Assembly (NCBI GenBank): GCA_026075535.2 | Contig: AP026541.1 | Location: 3,534,001 to 3,598,000, forward strand | DNA: 64,000 bases | From: Tricholoma matsutake | Lineage: Eukaryota > Basidiomycota > Agaricomycetes > Agaricales > Tricholomataceae | Reading direction: 5' to 3' | In this document: positions 22,831 to 32,852 of the stretch, piece by piece | Position numbering within the stretch: position 1 is the stretch's first letter | Layout of the letters: every line of letters begins with the position of its first letter | Made by a program: the position numbers and the translations under genes | Notes under the pieces: model-generated | The model's database searches: none | The model's input: only the letters and a program-made list of their open reading frames with translations | Told to the model about the DNA's origin: nothing

Positions 22831-25800
22831 ATGCCACTGAAGCAGAAAGACAATAGCTCAGTATCATCTGCTGGATCAACTGCAAAATGAACAAAACCAG
22901 CCTTTCGTACACCTACAACTGCCAGATCTGGCTTAACCACAGAGGGGGTAGCAACATCAAAGAAAAATTGGATTGTCACTTTACGAACTAGTGCTAGTGG
23001 TCATCGTGGATATCAAACACAAGACATGGATTCTTCATCTGCATCTCCCACTTCTGATAATTGCTGTACACCCTTGTCTGAAGCAGCAGCCTTGGATTCT
23101 ACTTCTGGATTGGTTGCCGATATTCAAACAGCAGAAAGTGACAATGTATCTCCTGCAAAGCCTAAACTCAAGAAAAAGAATACAACAACAGTAAGAGTAC
23201 AATTGCTTTATAATGACATCGTACTTAATTATATTTGTAGATGAAACTTCAGGATTGGCTTTCATATCGTCAAGCCTGTTTACTTGAGCTGCTTCGGCAT
23301 GATGGTCTGGCTAGTCATTTGGGCCATGACACTTGTTCTAGTTGTCAACAACAAATCCATGCCAGCTGGAAATGTCTAGATTGCATTGATGGTGGTTTAC
23401 TGTGATGCAGAGGCTGTTTGCTTGCTGCCCATGCTTCACACCCTCTACATCAGATTGAGGTAAATATAGTTATTACCATTATCGATTTTTCAATACTGAT
23501 AAAACCTAGCAATGGAATGGATTCTATTTTTGCAGGTCTTCTCTTCATGAAGCAGGATTTTGCATCCAACTGGGGCATGGTGGTGCCAAATGCATTTCAC
23601 CAATATCTGGTCCTCCTGCATTCACTGTAACAGACCTGTCTGGTGTTCATCATGTTGCAGTGGACTTCTGTGACTGCCACCAAAATGGAATTGTCCCTCA
23701 TCATATACAGCTTTTGCGAGCAGGGTTGTTTCCAGCAACATTTAATTGGCCCCAAAATGCCTTTACATTTTGCTGTCTTGATTTCTACCATAAGTTGACT
23801 CTACAAGCCAAAGTAAATGCATATGATTTTTGTCACACAGTCCTTTGCCTCACAGATAGTCTTGAGCTCGATCAAACCCCTGTAGGTTTCAATTTTCCTA
23901 ATGATGATTATGCCATGCTTATTGTAAGTTCCCTTTTAGGATTGCCTATATGAGTTCCGACAGGCTGTTCACATATGGCGCCATCTTCTAATGCTCAAAC
24001 GATCAGGCCATGGACATTGTTCTGAAGGTGCCCAGGTGACTTCACATGGTGAACTGGTTATCGAATGTCCTGCCTGCCCCCATCCTGGAGGAAACCTACC
24101 TGATAATTGGAATGTCACAGATCCAAAGCAGTAAGCTCTATTCTCAATGGTGATTCAGCACTAATATATGACTTGTAGATATTTGTATACACAATTTCTG
24201 GCAGTTAATGGAAACTTTAAACTGTGGTTAAAGGAGCGTGGAATAAATGATCCAGAACTTGCTCCTGGGTGGGGATATTTTGTTGAGGAAGAAGCCTATC
24301 AAGCATTTATCAAAAACTTCATTGACCAACCAGAGGTATGTTGTATTTAATGCTAGTTTTATAGTGGATCTAATATTTTCCAAGGTTAACACATGTCAGT
24401 CAGAGCATGATGCATTGGTGCAGGCAGCTGTTCATTTAACACCAGGATATAAGGTTACTGGTGTTATACTTGTTATTTGTCCCCACCATGGTCTTATTTG
24501 AAGAAATGTAGTTGGTGATCTGCAAAAAGGAGAATGGTACAGTGCACTATAATTATTATTTGCTGAATGGATGCTGATTGTCCAATAGATTCTGCAATAT
24601 TGACTATATAATCTTATTGTCAATCAAGGGAGAAGCCATTTCCCGCATTGTTTTGACTTATGATATTGGATGCCAATACTCCAAAAAATTTAATGAGCGG
24701 ATGTCCAAGTTTCCACCAGAGCTGCAGCTGAGTAAAGGAACTGTTATCGAGTTTGGAATCTCTAGTTGGCATATCAATGCTCATGGTCCCGATTGTCAGG
24801 CAGATTTTGGACTTGGCTTTCGGGATGGAGTTGGGCGTACTTGTGGTGAAGAAGTTGAGAGTACATGGACTAGGACGAATCCCTTGGGTCCAAGCACATG
24901 GGAGATGGGTCCAGGTGCTCATCATGAGACTTTAAATGATCAATGGGGTGGTTTGAATTTTCGAAGAATACTTGTTTTCCATAAGTTTTTTATTTTTTAT
25001 TTTTTCCCCCTTCAATAAGCTATTACATATTTATAATAGGTCAAGAATTTTTATGCCACTTAAAAAAGGCAGTTGGAATGCATGCAAAGCACCAGCAGCT
25101 GTTTGATCAATTTTCAGCAACTTTCTGACCAGCTACAATTACTGCCTGGCAAACAATGATTAATGTTTGGAAGGAAGACCATTCAAAACCAAATCCATAT
25201 TTGGAACCAGGACGATGTAAGTAGAAATTCCTCTTCTTGCAATGAGGTTTTTAATGTCATTTCAGCAAGCACTACTGTACAAGATGTGCAGCTTGAACTC
25301 GCAAAAGAAGAATCAACTTCAGCTGCTCTGGGAGAAGGTGCAACTCATAAGACAAGTTTAACAACTTTTCTTACAACTGGACTAGAACTTGAAGAACGGC
25401 AGTATGTAATTTGTTTGGGTAATATCTTTTCTAACTTGTTTGAGTCAAGGCACATCATCACATATGACATTAAAGTGTTGAAAAAGTACAAGACACAAAC
25501 CCAGCTGGCAGATTTAGAAGAAAAGCGCTGCATTCTTATGATGCATATCAATCTTTGGCGAGAGGTCCAGTTGGCCTATCTTCCTTCAACTGGTTCCCTT
25601 GTTTCAGTGATTTATACCAATCTTTTATCAGAGATACAATCAAGCAAAGAATCACCCACAGCCGAGGCCACACCATTATTCCTTCCCTCATCACTTCTAC
25701 CAAATCAACAACCTTCTCTGGCTTTTGCTAAATGTCTATCATGTGAAGTCCGCTTGCGTATTGCACAAGCTGATGATGCTTTAGCCAATATACGGCATTA

Positions 25801-26641
25801 TCTGCATGTTATCTCAGGCTTCTGGCAATTTAAAAAAGTCAACATCAGTGGAACTGGAAATTGCCCAAATACTCAGATGCGCACCTTGTTCAATCGGTTC
25901 AACCATCGTATAAAACTTTCAATGCTGTGTTACTCTGCTGCATGGACTTGCTTGCTTGCAGCTGATCCAATGGGCAAATGGAACACCAGACTAAAAGAGC
26001 TTAAGGAGTCTGATGTTCATGGACCAGGGAGGATGGATTTTTCTATGGAGATGTCTGATGCACTGGACATGAGAAAAGGTCACTTTGAAATCTCATGGAT
26101 TTGGCTGGTGCCAAGGCCAGCAACAGAGACTGAAGTGGATGCCTCGGAGCAGATTTTGGATGAAGGAATGCGTGTAGAATGGTCTAAATCTCAGGCAAGA
26201 AAGATGCGATGGGAGGAGGAGGTTGAGTTACTCAAAGAGGAAATGCGGCGCCGAATGATCGTATATTATGAGTGGAAGGCATCCTGGTGGCTTCAGCTTG
26301 AGCCTGGTCTTCTCACAGCCGAAAATGCCATTATCCATGGAGTTACTGCATATGCACAAAAGCAAGCATTTTTTTGCAAAGCTTTGGCTGAGAGCTTTGC
26401 AAAGGCATGGCTGCCTTATATGCAAGCCAACAAGATGGAAACAGAATGGGGTCACCAGTATAGCCATTTGATCACTAACAAAAATTCTAATGCAATAGAT
26501 CCCTTGAAATCCAAGACTATGGATAATCCAGAAAGTAATGGATCAAGCAATCAGGAGAAGGATGAAGAGGAGGAGGATGAGATGGAGGATGAAGAAGTTG
26601 AAAAGGATGAAAATTATGATCCATTTGAATTGAATGACTGA
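22831..26641 (+). pseudogene. KDZ transposase with CxC2-type cysteine cluster
   Basis: Starts 53 bp after the oxygenase stop. The N-terminus is Ser/Thr-rich and basic (KPKLKKKNTTT). The cysteine cluster CSSCQQQIHASWKCLDC, then CRGCLLAAHASHPLH, matches the CxC2-like cluster linked to KDZ transposases. The catalytic core includes DLQKGE, RIVLTYDIGCQYSKKF, SSWHINAHGPDCQADF, GVGRTCGEEVESTW, MGPGAHHETLNDQWGGLNFR, the usual KDZ order. The C-terminal part (25163-26641) is a long helical region with an acidic tail. Several short introns interrupt it (for example after KKKNTTT, and around 23885-23940 and 24335-24405). TGA codons near 22888, 23403 and 24499 break it. Those at 22888 and 23403 fit former arginines. 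Confidence 0.88.
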
Positions 26642-26659
26642 TGTTCAGTTAACAAAATT

Positions 26660-27480
26660 AGCAATAGGCCCCAGTACCATTTACAATGATTAACAATGGG
26701 CCCCAGCACTATAATGATTAACAATATATTACAGTGGGCCCCAGCATCATTAACAATGTATTACAACAGACACCAGTACCATTTACAATGATTAACAATG
26801 TATTACAATGAGTGCCAGTACCATTTACAACTATTAACAATATATTACAATGGGCCCCAGCATCCTTAACAATGTATTACAATAGACATGAGTACCATTT
26901 ACAATGATTAACAATGTATTACAATGGATGCCAGTACCATTTACAACAATTGACAATGTATTACAATGGATGCCAGTACCATTTACAATGATTAACAATG
27001 TATTACAATGGGCCCCAGTACCATTTACAACACTTAACAATGTATTACAATGGATGCCAGTACCATTTACAATGATTAACAATGTATTACAATGGGTGCC
27101 AGTACCATTTACAACTATTAACAATGTATTACAATGGATGCCAGTACCATTTACAACTATTAACAATGTATTACAATGGATGCCAGTACCATTTACAGTG
27201 ATTAACAATGGGCCCCAGTACCATTTACAACAATTAACAATGTATTACAATGGGTGCCAGTACCATTCACAATGATTAACAATGGGCCCCAGTACCATTT
27301 ACAACAATTAACAATGTATTACAATGGGTGCCAGTATACCATTTGCAATGATTAACAATGTATATTACAATGGATGCCAGTACCATTTACAATGATTAAC
27401 AATGTGTTACAATGGATGCCAGTACCATTTACAATGATTAACAACATATTACAATGGGCCCCAATACCATTAACAATGTA
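26660..27480 (-). repeat. 42 bp subterminal array, right
   Basis: Inverted counterpart of the left array, about 18-20 units plus some partial ones with AATGGGCCCCAG variants. Together with the left array it gives the element 0.6-0.8 kb of extended inverted repetition. Confidence 0.9.
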
Positions 27481-27643
27481 TTACAGTTGGTTGTGGTACC
27501 ATCTACAATCATTAACAATCATTAACAATAACATCTACTACATCTATCAGATATCTATCACAATGTCATTGTAATAAAACCATCGGTACTGTGCACAATG
27601 GCCTATCGACTAACACCAATAGATTGTTAACAATAATGCCAGC
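27480..27643 (-). repeat. KDZ element right TIR
   Basis: Reverse complement of 16663-16830 with few differences, ending AACAATAATGCCAGC. Confidence 0.9.
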
Positions 27644-27690
27644 CACGACTCGATTAGCATGAACGATATCGAAAGGAAACGACTACTTAC

Positions 27691-28442
27691 CAGCCCATGG
27701 AAGGTGATCAGATCACCCTCCTCCAATCGCACCTGCTTCGCGACCACGGGCTCCTGATCCAGTTCGTCTTCACCCTCCTCGTCCTCCTTGTCCATCTCAA
27801 TGGCCTTCCTCTTCTTGACGATCTGCTCGACAACTGGTAGGTCATCGACCAGAGGCGCTGCTTTGTCCGCGGCCTCATCCTGATCGATCGAGAGGTGCAT
27901 CAGCTCGAGTGCAGCTGTACAATCGCGGAATTCATCCTTCGACACGCTTTTTGCTCGGACTTTGGCCAAGAATGCTCGATGCGCCTCGACCAGCGCCTCC
28001 CATCGCTCCTTGATCCTCTTCACTTTGGCCTCGATGGCCACCTGCCAAGCCTCCCTCTCCTCCTCTCTCTTCCTCTCTTCCTTGACCTTGCTCGAATACT
28101 CTTCAAAAAGATACTTCCCACCCCAGGAAACCCAATCCTCACGAGCAAAAGGTGCGAAGAGGCCAATCGCCTCATCCAACGTAGCCTGCACACGGTTGTC
28201 GCGTGCCTCATCAAACGATCTGATAACATCATCGTATTCAGCCTATCAATGAGGTTAGGAAGCAGATAAACAAAGAAAACAAAAAGACATACCATTTTCT
28301 CACAAAAAGCATGACCCCACACCTTGAAGTCCAACTCTTCAGCTTTGCCAGCCTTGGGCATCGATTTCACGTGTTCGAGGATGGGAAGGGCGAGTTCAGC
28401 AAGGATGGACATGTTCTCAAGGAGGTGGATGGAAGAGATCAA
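27691..28442 (-). pseudogene. gypsy-1 antisense gene, upstream exons
   Basis: Runs opposite to pol, just inside the 3' LTR. Exon 1 ends VWGHAFCEKM at a GTATGT donor. An intron of about 51 bp (28242-28292) ends TTGATAG. Exon 2 begins AEYDDVI and encodes a charged helical protein with EREAWQVAIEAKVKRIKERW and an acidic linker EMDKEDEEGEDELDQE, ending at a GTAAGT donor at 27690. The KDZ element sits in the following intron and separates it from the last exon at 16508-16662. Genes in this antisense position are recurrent in Agaricomycete Ty3 elements (compare 41904-42745). The function is unknown; the exons here show no stop. Confidence 0.65.
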
Positions 28443-28546
28443 ATGGAAAAAGAAAAGTTCAAACCACGACGTGTCTTAAATCAGCGATCAACAATGTCAC
28501 ATGACCTGGTTATTTCGGCTCAACTGACCGGGATGGTCAGAATTTC

Positions 28547-28560
28547 AGTAAGGGGGAGGA
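28547..28560 (+). other. gypsy-1 3' polypurine tract
   Basis: AGTAAGGGGGAGGA immediately before the LTR start TGATAGG at 28561. It primes plus-strand DNA synthesis. Confidence 0.85.
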
Positions 28561-29284
28561 TGATAGGTCGTCTCCTTGGCTCAAGGACCGATTCACCACT
28601 TTAGCATCATTCTAATCACATCGGCTAACTCCTACGATGTCCCAGATGCAGTGCGACCCAGTCTATCAATCACAATATCATATCAACCACATCGATACAT
28701 CACCAGCAACATCGATCGTATCAAGAGCTCACATCGCACAACCTTAGGACTACCCCGAAAGTCCCTAAGATCCCCCTACACAACCATCGAACATCCCCGA
28801 TCAACTTCGAACAGCCGCAACTGCGATCGAGCATCGTCGACCACCATCGAGCATCATCAATCGATATTGAGAAACTACGAGCGACATCGGGTGCCGCCTT
28901 TGTTATCTAAATGGTGGAAGACCATGCACTAGGATGCATTCCAACTCATGCTCAAACCTGCTGATCATAGGTCAGCCTCGTTCCAAGTCCCTATCGCGCA
29001 CAGAACCCGCTGGACAAGTACATTACACTCCTCCACCTATTCCAGTCGGATTCCAGTCAGAATGCCCATTCCGATTGGAATTTCCGGAATTCTGGTCAAT
29101 TCCATTTACATATATTTTCCTCACAAATCATAATTCTGGTCAGACTGGGGGTCAATTTTACCTCCGGAATCCCCAGAATCTACCCAGACTCATTTTTACC
29201 TGGAATAGTTGGATCAACTGGATGCATGGCACTAGCATAACCGGAATAACCAGAATGCATGTGCTTTCCCAAATAAAATTTCGA

Positions 29285-29362
29285 CGTGCAACAAGAATTG
29301 AACACTTGACCTTGGGTCTGCACACATAACAGCATGCTTAACCACTGAGCTACTGGGTCATT
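29285..29362 (-). other. tRNA-like unit with A and B boxes
   Basis: Minus-strand A box TAGCTCAGTGG and B box GTGTTCAATTC, orthologous to 1498-1573, pointing to the left terminus. Confidence 0.6.
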
Positions 29363-29623
29363 ATTCATCTACATCCATCTGATGCTTTTATTACCCAACC
29401 AAGGTGCGTAGTTACAGCCATTAACGGAATATGCACACATGCATATTGCATGACACATGACACGTGACTGCCAGCTCACAACCACCACCACCATCTTCAA
29501 GGCCGCCTCCTCCTCCTCTCCACTCTACCACCACCACTGCATGCGCACCCGCCACCACCATTCCCACACCCACTCCCACCATCACCACCACCTTCAAACG
29601 AGCCGACTGGATGGAATGCGGGC

Positions 29624-30040
29624 CCAAACGATGCAGATCGCGTTGTTTGGGGCCTAAGTATGTTTTTTTTGTTTGCTTTTTGTTTTTATAAACTAACTAA
29701 CCTCTTTTTTAGTTTTCTAGGTTATAATCTACTAGTAATGACACCACCACCCGCAAACGAGCCAACACGGGCCCAAACGACGCGATCTGTGTCATTTGGG
29801 CCTTATGTAAGTTTTTTTGCTTGGTTTTTGTTTTTATAAACTAACTAACTTGTTTTTTTAGTTTTCTAGGTTATAATCTACTAGTAATGACACCACCACT
29901 CGCAAACGAGCCGACGCGGGCCCAAACAATGCAGATCGCATCGTTTGGGCCCTATGTAAGTTTTTTTCAATTGGTTTTTGTTTTTATAAACTAACTAACT
30001 CGTTTTTTTAGTTTTCTAGGTTATAATCTACTAGTAATGA
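29624..30040 (+). repeat. Tandem 149 bp units with intron-like segments
   Basis: Donors at 29658 (GTATGT), 29807 and 29956 (GTAAGT) are spaced exactly 149 bp. Each is followed by CTAACTAAC, a T tract and TTTTCTAG, giving about 63 bp introns and 86 bp exon-like parts with the GGGCCCAAACGA inverted repeat. Confidence 0.8.
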
Positions 30041-30049
30041 CACCACCAC

Positions 30050-30530
30050 CTGCAAATGAGCCAACACACCCACCCCACGCCTGCGAGCCCCTGCTCATAG
30101 GGTGGATCGTGAGTGTGTGCAGGCAACAACAACAATGACACCGCCGTCTACCAGCACCAGAACCCCCCAGAATGCAAAGCACGGCTGCCAACAATGATGG
30201 ACAATGATGACAGGGCCAATGACACACCACCCGCCCCCAGCCTCACAAGCAACTGCTCGTGGGGTGGATCATGGGTGGAATGACAACGACGACAAGTCAC
30301 CCACCTCCAGCCTCACGAGCAACTGCTCGTGGGGTGGATCGTGGGTGGAACGATGCCCAGGCGCAACAACGACGACACACCACCCACCCCCAGCCTCATG
30401 AGCAACTGCTCGTGGGGTGGATCATGGGTGGAACGACAACGACAACAAGCCACCCACCTCCAGCCTCATGAGCAACTGCTCGTGGGGTGGATTGTGGGTG
30501 GAACAACAGACAACAGCGGGGTCACGTCCC
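30050..30530. repeat. GC-rich minisatellite of copy B
   Basis: At least five copies of CACGAGCAACTGCTCGTGGG-type palindromic core with GGTGGATCGTGGGTGGAACG, expanded relative to copies A and C. Confidence 0.7.
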
Positions 30531-30680
30531 CTCCCCCTCCCCCACACTTTGTGTGGGGAGGGATTTTTTTTGTAATTTTAATTTTTTGTACTTATAATTA
30601 TTTATTAGTATTGTGCCCCCCTCCCCTGTTTTGCCTGGGGGAGGGATTTTTTTCGTCATTTTTACCTCCCCCCTCATGTT
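30530..30680 (+). repeat. GC hairpins followed by T runs
   Basis: Two hairpins of CCCTCCCC/GGGGAGGG type, each followed by seven or eight T, as in copies A and C. Confidence 0.6.
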
Positions 30681-30686
30681 CGGCAC

Positions 30687-31098
30687 TGTTAGGGTGACAC
30701 CCACTATCTGCTAGCTAAGACCATGCGGGTTCTCTCTACAAGAAGGGGGTGGGATCCGCATGCATGATGGGGAAGTTGATGGTTTTGATGCGAGGGGTTA
30801 TTAATAGGTAAGTTTGTTGAGATAGGCCTTTCACACCAAAAATGTAGGTGGAATACCTAAGAGAACACAACTGGGGTCCCCTAGGTGTATATTTTGGGTT
30901 TATATACTATGTTACATATATTGTACATTGTTGTTACCGACGTGCGCATACAGGCGCGTACATAGTGATGCGTGCGAAATAATATTCTCACGCTATCAAA
31001 GTGTAGCGTCATTTGGCATCATGCGGTGTAATGTAGTGTAATTCAACATAATAAAATGAAAATAAAATTTTATTAGATAATGGGGCTGTTTCCTAACA
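30687..31098 (+). repeat. Solo LTR inside TIR element B
   Basis: 412 bp beginning TGTTAGG and ending CCTAACA (perfect 7 bp inverted ends), with an AT-rich TATATACTATG promoter-like stretch. The flanking 5 bp are GGCAC and GGCGC, one G-to-A change apart. Copies A and C lack it at the same place. The family is not identified. Confidence 0.8.
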
Positions 31099-31220
31099 GG
31101 CGCGAGGGGTTAGCTTTTTATGTATATAAATAAAGCTCCCTTAATTAAAAAATTTTGATCTTAACTACTTCGAAAAAAATTAGAGTGTCATGAATAAACA
31201 TTATATTACTAACTAATAAT

Positions 31221-31312
31221 TCTCCTGTGGCTCAACTGGTTAAGCACACATGTTTGGTTTGTCATGTGATCACTCTAATCAAGATGTCTTGAGTTCAATT
31301 CTTACTCTGCAC
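31221..31312 (+). other. tRNA-like unit with A and B boxes
   Basis: A box TGGCTCAACTGG (31228-31239), B box GAGTTCAATTC (31291-31301), CACATG...CATGTG hairpin between. It points to the right terminus. Confidence 0.6.
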
Positions 31313-31414
31313 AAATATATTTTGTAGGCACTTTGACAACTTAAGACTTGAAATTTGACTATCCATTAGGGTATATACTCTAAGTTGAGGATCTGGAGTA
31401 ACCAGAATCTGGTC

Positions 31415-32070
31415 GGAATAACCGGAATCCACTGGAATCCAGTTGGAATAACTGGAATCCACTGGAATCCAGTTGGAATAACTGGAATCCACTGGAATCC
31501 AGTTGGAATAACTGGAATCCACTGGAATCCAGTTGGAATAACTGGAATCCACTGGAATCCAGTTGGAATAACTGGAATCCACTGGAATCCAGTTGGAATA
31601 ACTGGAATCCACTGGAATCCAGTTGGAATAACTGGAATCCACTGGAATCCAGTTGGAATAACTGGAATCCAGTTGGAATAACTGGAATCCACTGGAATCC
31701 AGTTGGAATAACTGGAATCCACTGGAATCCAGTTGGAATAACTGGAATCCACTGGAATCCAGTTGGAATAACTGGAATCCACTGGAATCCAGTTGGAATA
31801 ACTGGAATCCACTGGAATCCAGTTGGAATAACTGGAATCCACTGGAATCCAGTTGGAATAACTGGAATCCACTGGAATCCAGTTGGAATAACTGGAATCC
31901 ACTGGAATCCAGTCAGAATAACTGGAATCCACTGGAATCCAGTCAGAATAACTGGAATCCACTGGAATCCAGTCAGAATAACTGGAATCCACTGGAATCC
32001 AGTCAGAATAACTGGAATCCACTGGAATCCAGTCAGAATAACTGGAATCCACTGGAATCCACTGGACTCC
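31415..32070 (+). repeat. 30 bp satellite in subterminal region of copy B
   Basis: About 21 nearly perfect units of GGAATAACTGGAATCCACTGG plus GAATCCAGT. The left units end in TTGGAATA and the right units in CAGAATA. The 30 bp period keeps all frames open and produces the long spurious frames on both strands. Confidence 0.95.
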
Positions 32071-32852
32071 GGTGAGTCCAATCAGAATAGGTGGAGGAGT
32101 GTAAATTACTGCACTGGACACATTATTGCGAGACTTAGCGCAGTTTATACACAAAGGACAGTCTCTTTTAGTTCTTTCCCTTTATTACTCTTTCATCATA
32201 TGATATATATATCTTTCTTGTTCGGATTCCAGTCTCCTTTATGGCCTTGTGCCTTAACTCATATCTTTTGCCTCATGTTCTACACATGTTTCTCATTCCA
32301 TTTTAGGAAGTTTCTTTAAAACATATAAAACTCTGTAGTATCTACTTAGAAATAACAAGAAATTGTCTTCACATATCGTCTCGTATACAGTTCTAAGCAT
32401 CCAATCAACTTTCTAAAACAATTCAAGTCTCTGTGGGTTTTCTCGATCAACGAGAAACCTCTGCGATTGTCGCATCCTCGATCCTCCCTCGATCCTCTTG
32501 TCATTAGTTCTAGCAACCCTTCCAACACTTCATAGCCATTTGCTGCACCCTTTGTATACCATCGACCTATCAAAAGGTCCCCAGAATTCACATATCGACC
32601 ATCGACGATAAACTAGTTCACTGTCGATCTCGTCGATCGCCCTCAATATCAATCGATACTCGATCAGACCACGCCAAATGCCTTCGTCTCTTATAACACT
32701 ACCTTCATGACTAGTACCAACTGTTCATCTTTCCATCGGTTGGGCCACGAACATTCAGAACGACTCGCAACCTTCCTCTGACTCATCGCAAATATCATTG
32801 ATTGCCACATCGGCAGTTTAGGTGGTTTTCCCAGGTTGAGTATCATCAACGG

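Larger units (their letters stand above)
16663..27643. mobile_element. KDZ-type TIR transposon (about 11 kb)
   Basis: Bounded by inverted copies of GCTGGCATTATTGTTAACAA; similarity between the two ends continues for about 165 bp with a few, mostly C/T, differences. Inside each end is an array of 42 bp repeats in opposite orientation. It holds three genes: a minus-strand accessory gene, a plus-strand oxygenase-like gene and a plus-strand KDZ transposase. It is inserted in an intron region of the gypsy-1 antisense gene. I see no clean target duplication (left flank CAATAGTA, right flank CACGACTC). Confidence 0.88.
29017..32111 (+). mobile_element. TIR element, copy B
   Basis: 3.1 kb non-coding element. 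The left end AGTACATTACACTCCTCC and the right end (reverse complement CAGTAATTTACACTCCTCC) are inverted repeats extending through CACCTATTC. The flanking 9 bp are CGCTGGACA and CACTGGACA, one difference. The insertion is in the 3' LTR of gypsy-1. Its internal order mirrors copy A. It has been enlarged by a solo LTR and by a satellite near the right end. Confidence 0.9.
9728..32848 (+). mobile_element. gypsy-1: nested Ty3 LTR retrotransposon
   Basis: Plus-strand Ty3 element inserted in the Helitron. The LTR starts TGATAGG and ends ATCATCA. Flanking 4 bp are ACAG (9724-9727) and ACGG (32849-32852), one transition apart. Removing the element and one flank restores the Helitron frame. The order is truncated 5' LTR, gag remnant, protease, RT, RNase H, integrase, an antisense gene, PPT, 3' LTR. 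Three later insertions lie inside: an inverted solo LTR, a KDZ transposon and TIR element B. No intact gene remains. Confidence 0.9.
28561..32848 (+). repeat. gypsy-1 3' LTR, split by TIR element B
   Basis: LTR halves are 28561-29016 and 32112-32848, together about 1.18 kb after removing the insert and one target duplication. They match the solo LTR at 12746-13962 end to end. The 5' LTR at 10180-10200 provides the uninterrupted version of the insertion site. Confidence 0.9.

Noticed and set aside
31295..32154. Long open frames on both strands encoding SGFQLFQLD/SYSNWIPVD-like repeats
   Set aside because: They lie wholly in the 30 bp satellite. A period divisible by three keeps all frames open, so they are artefacts.
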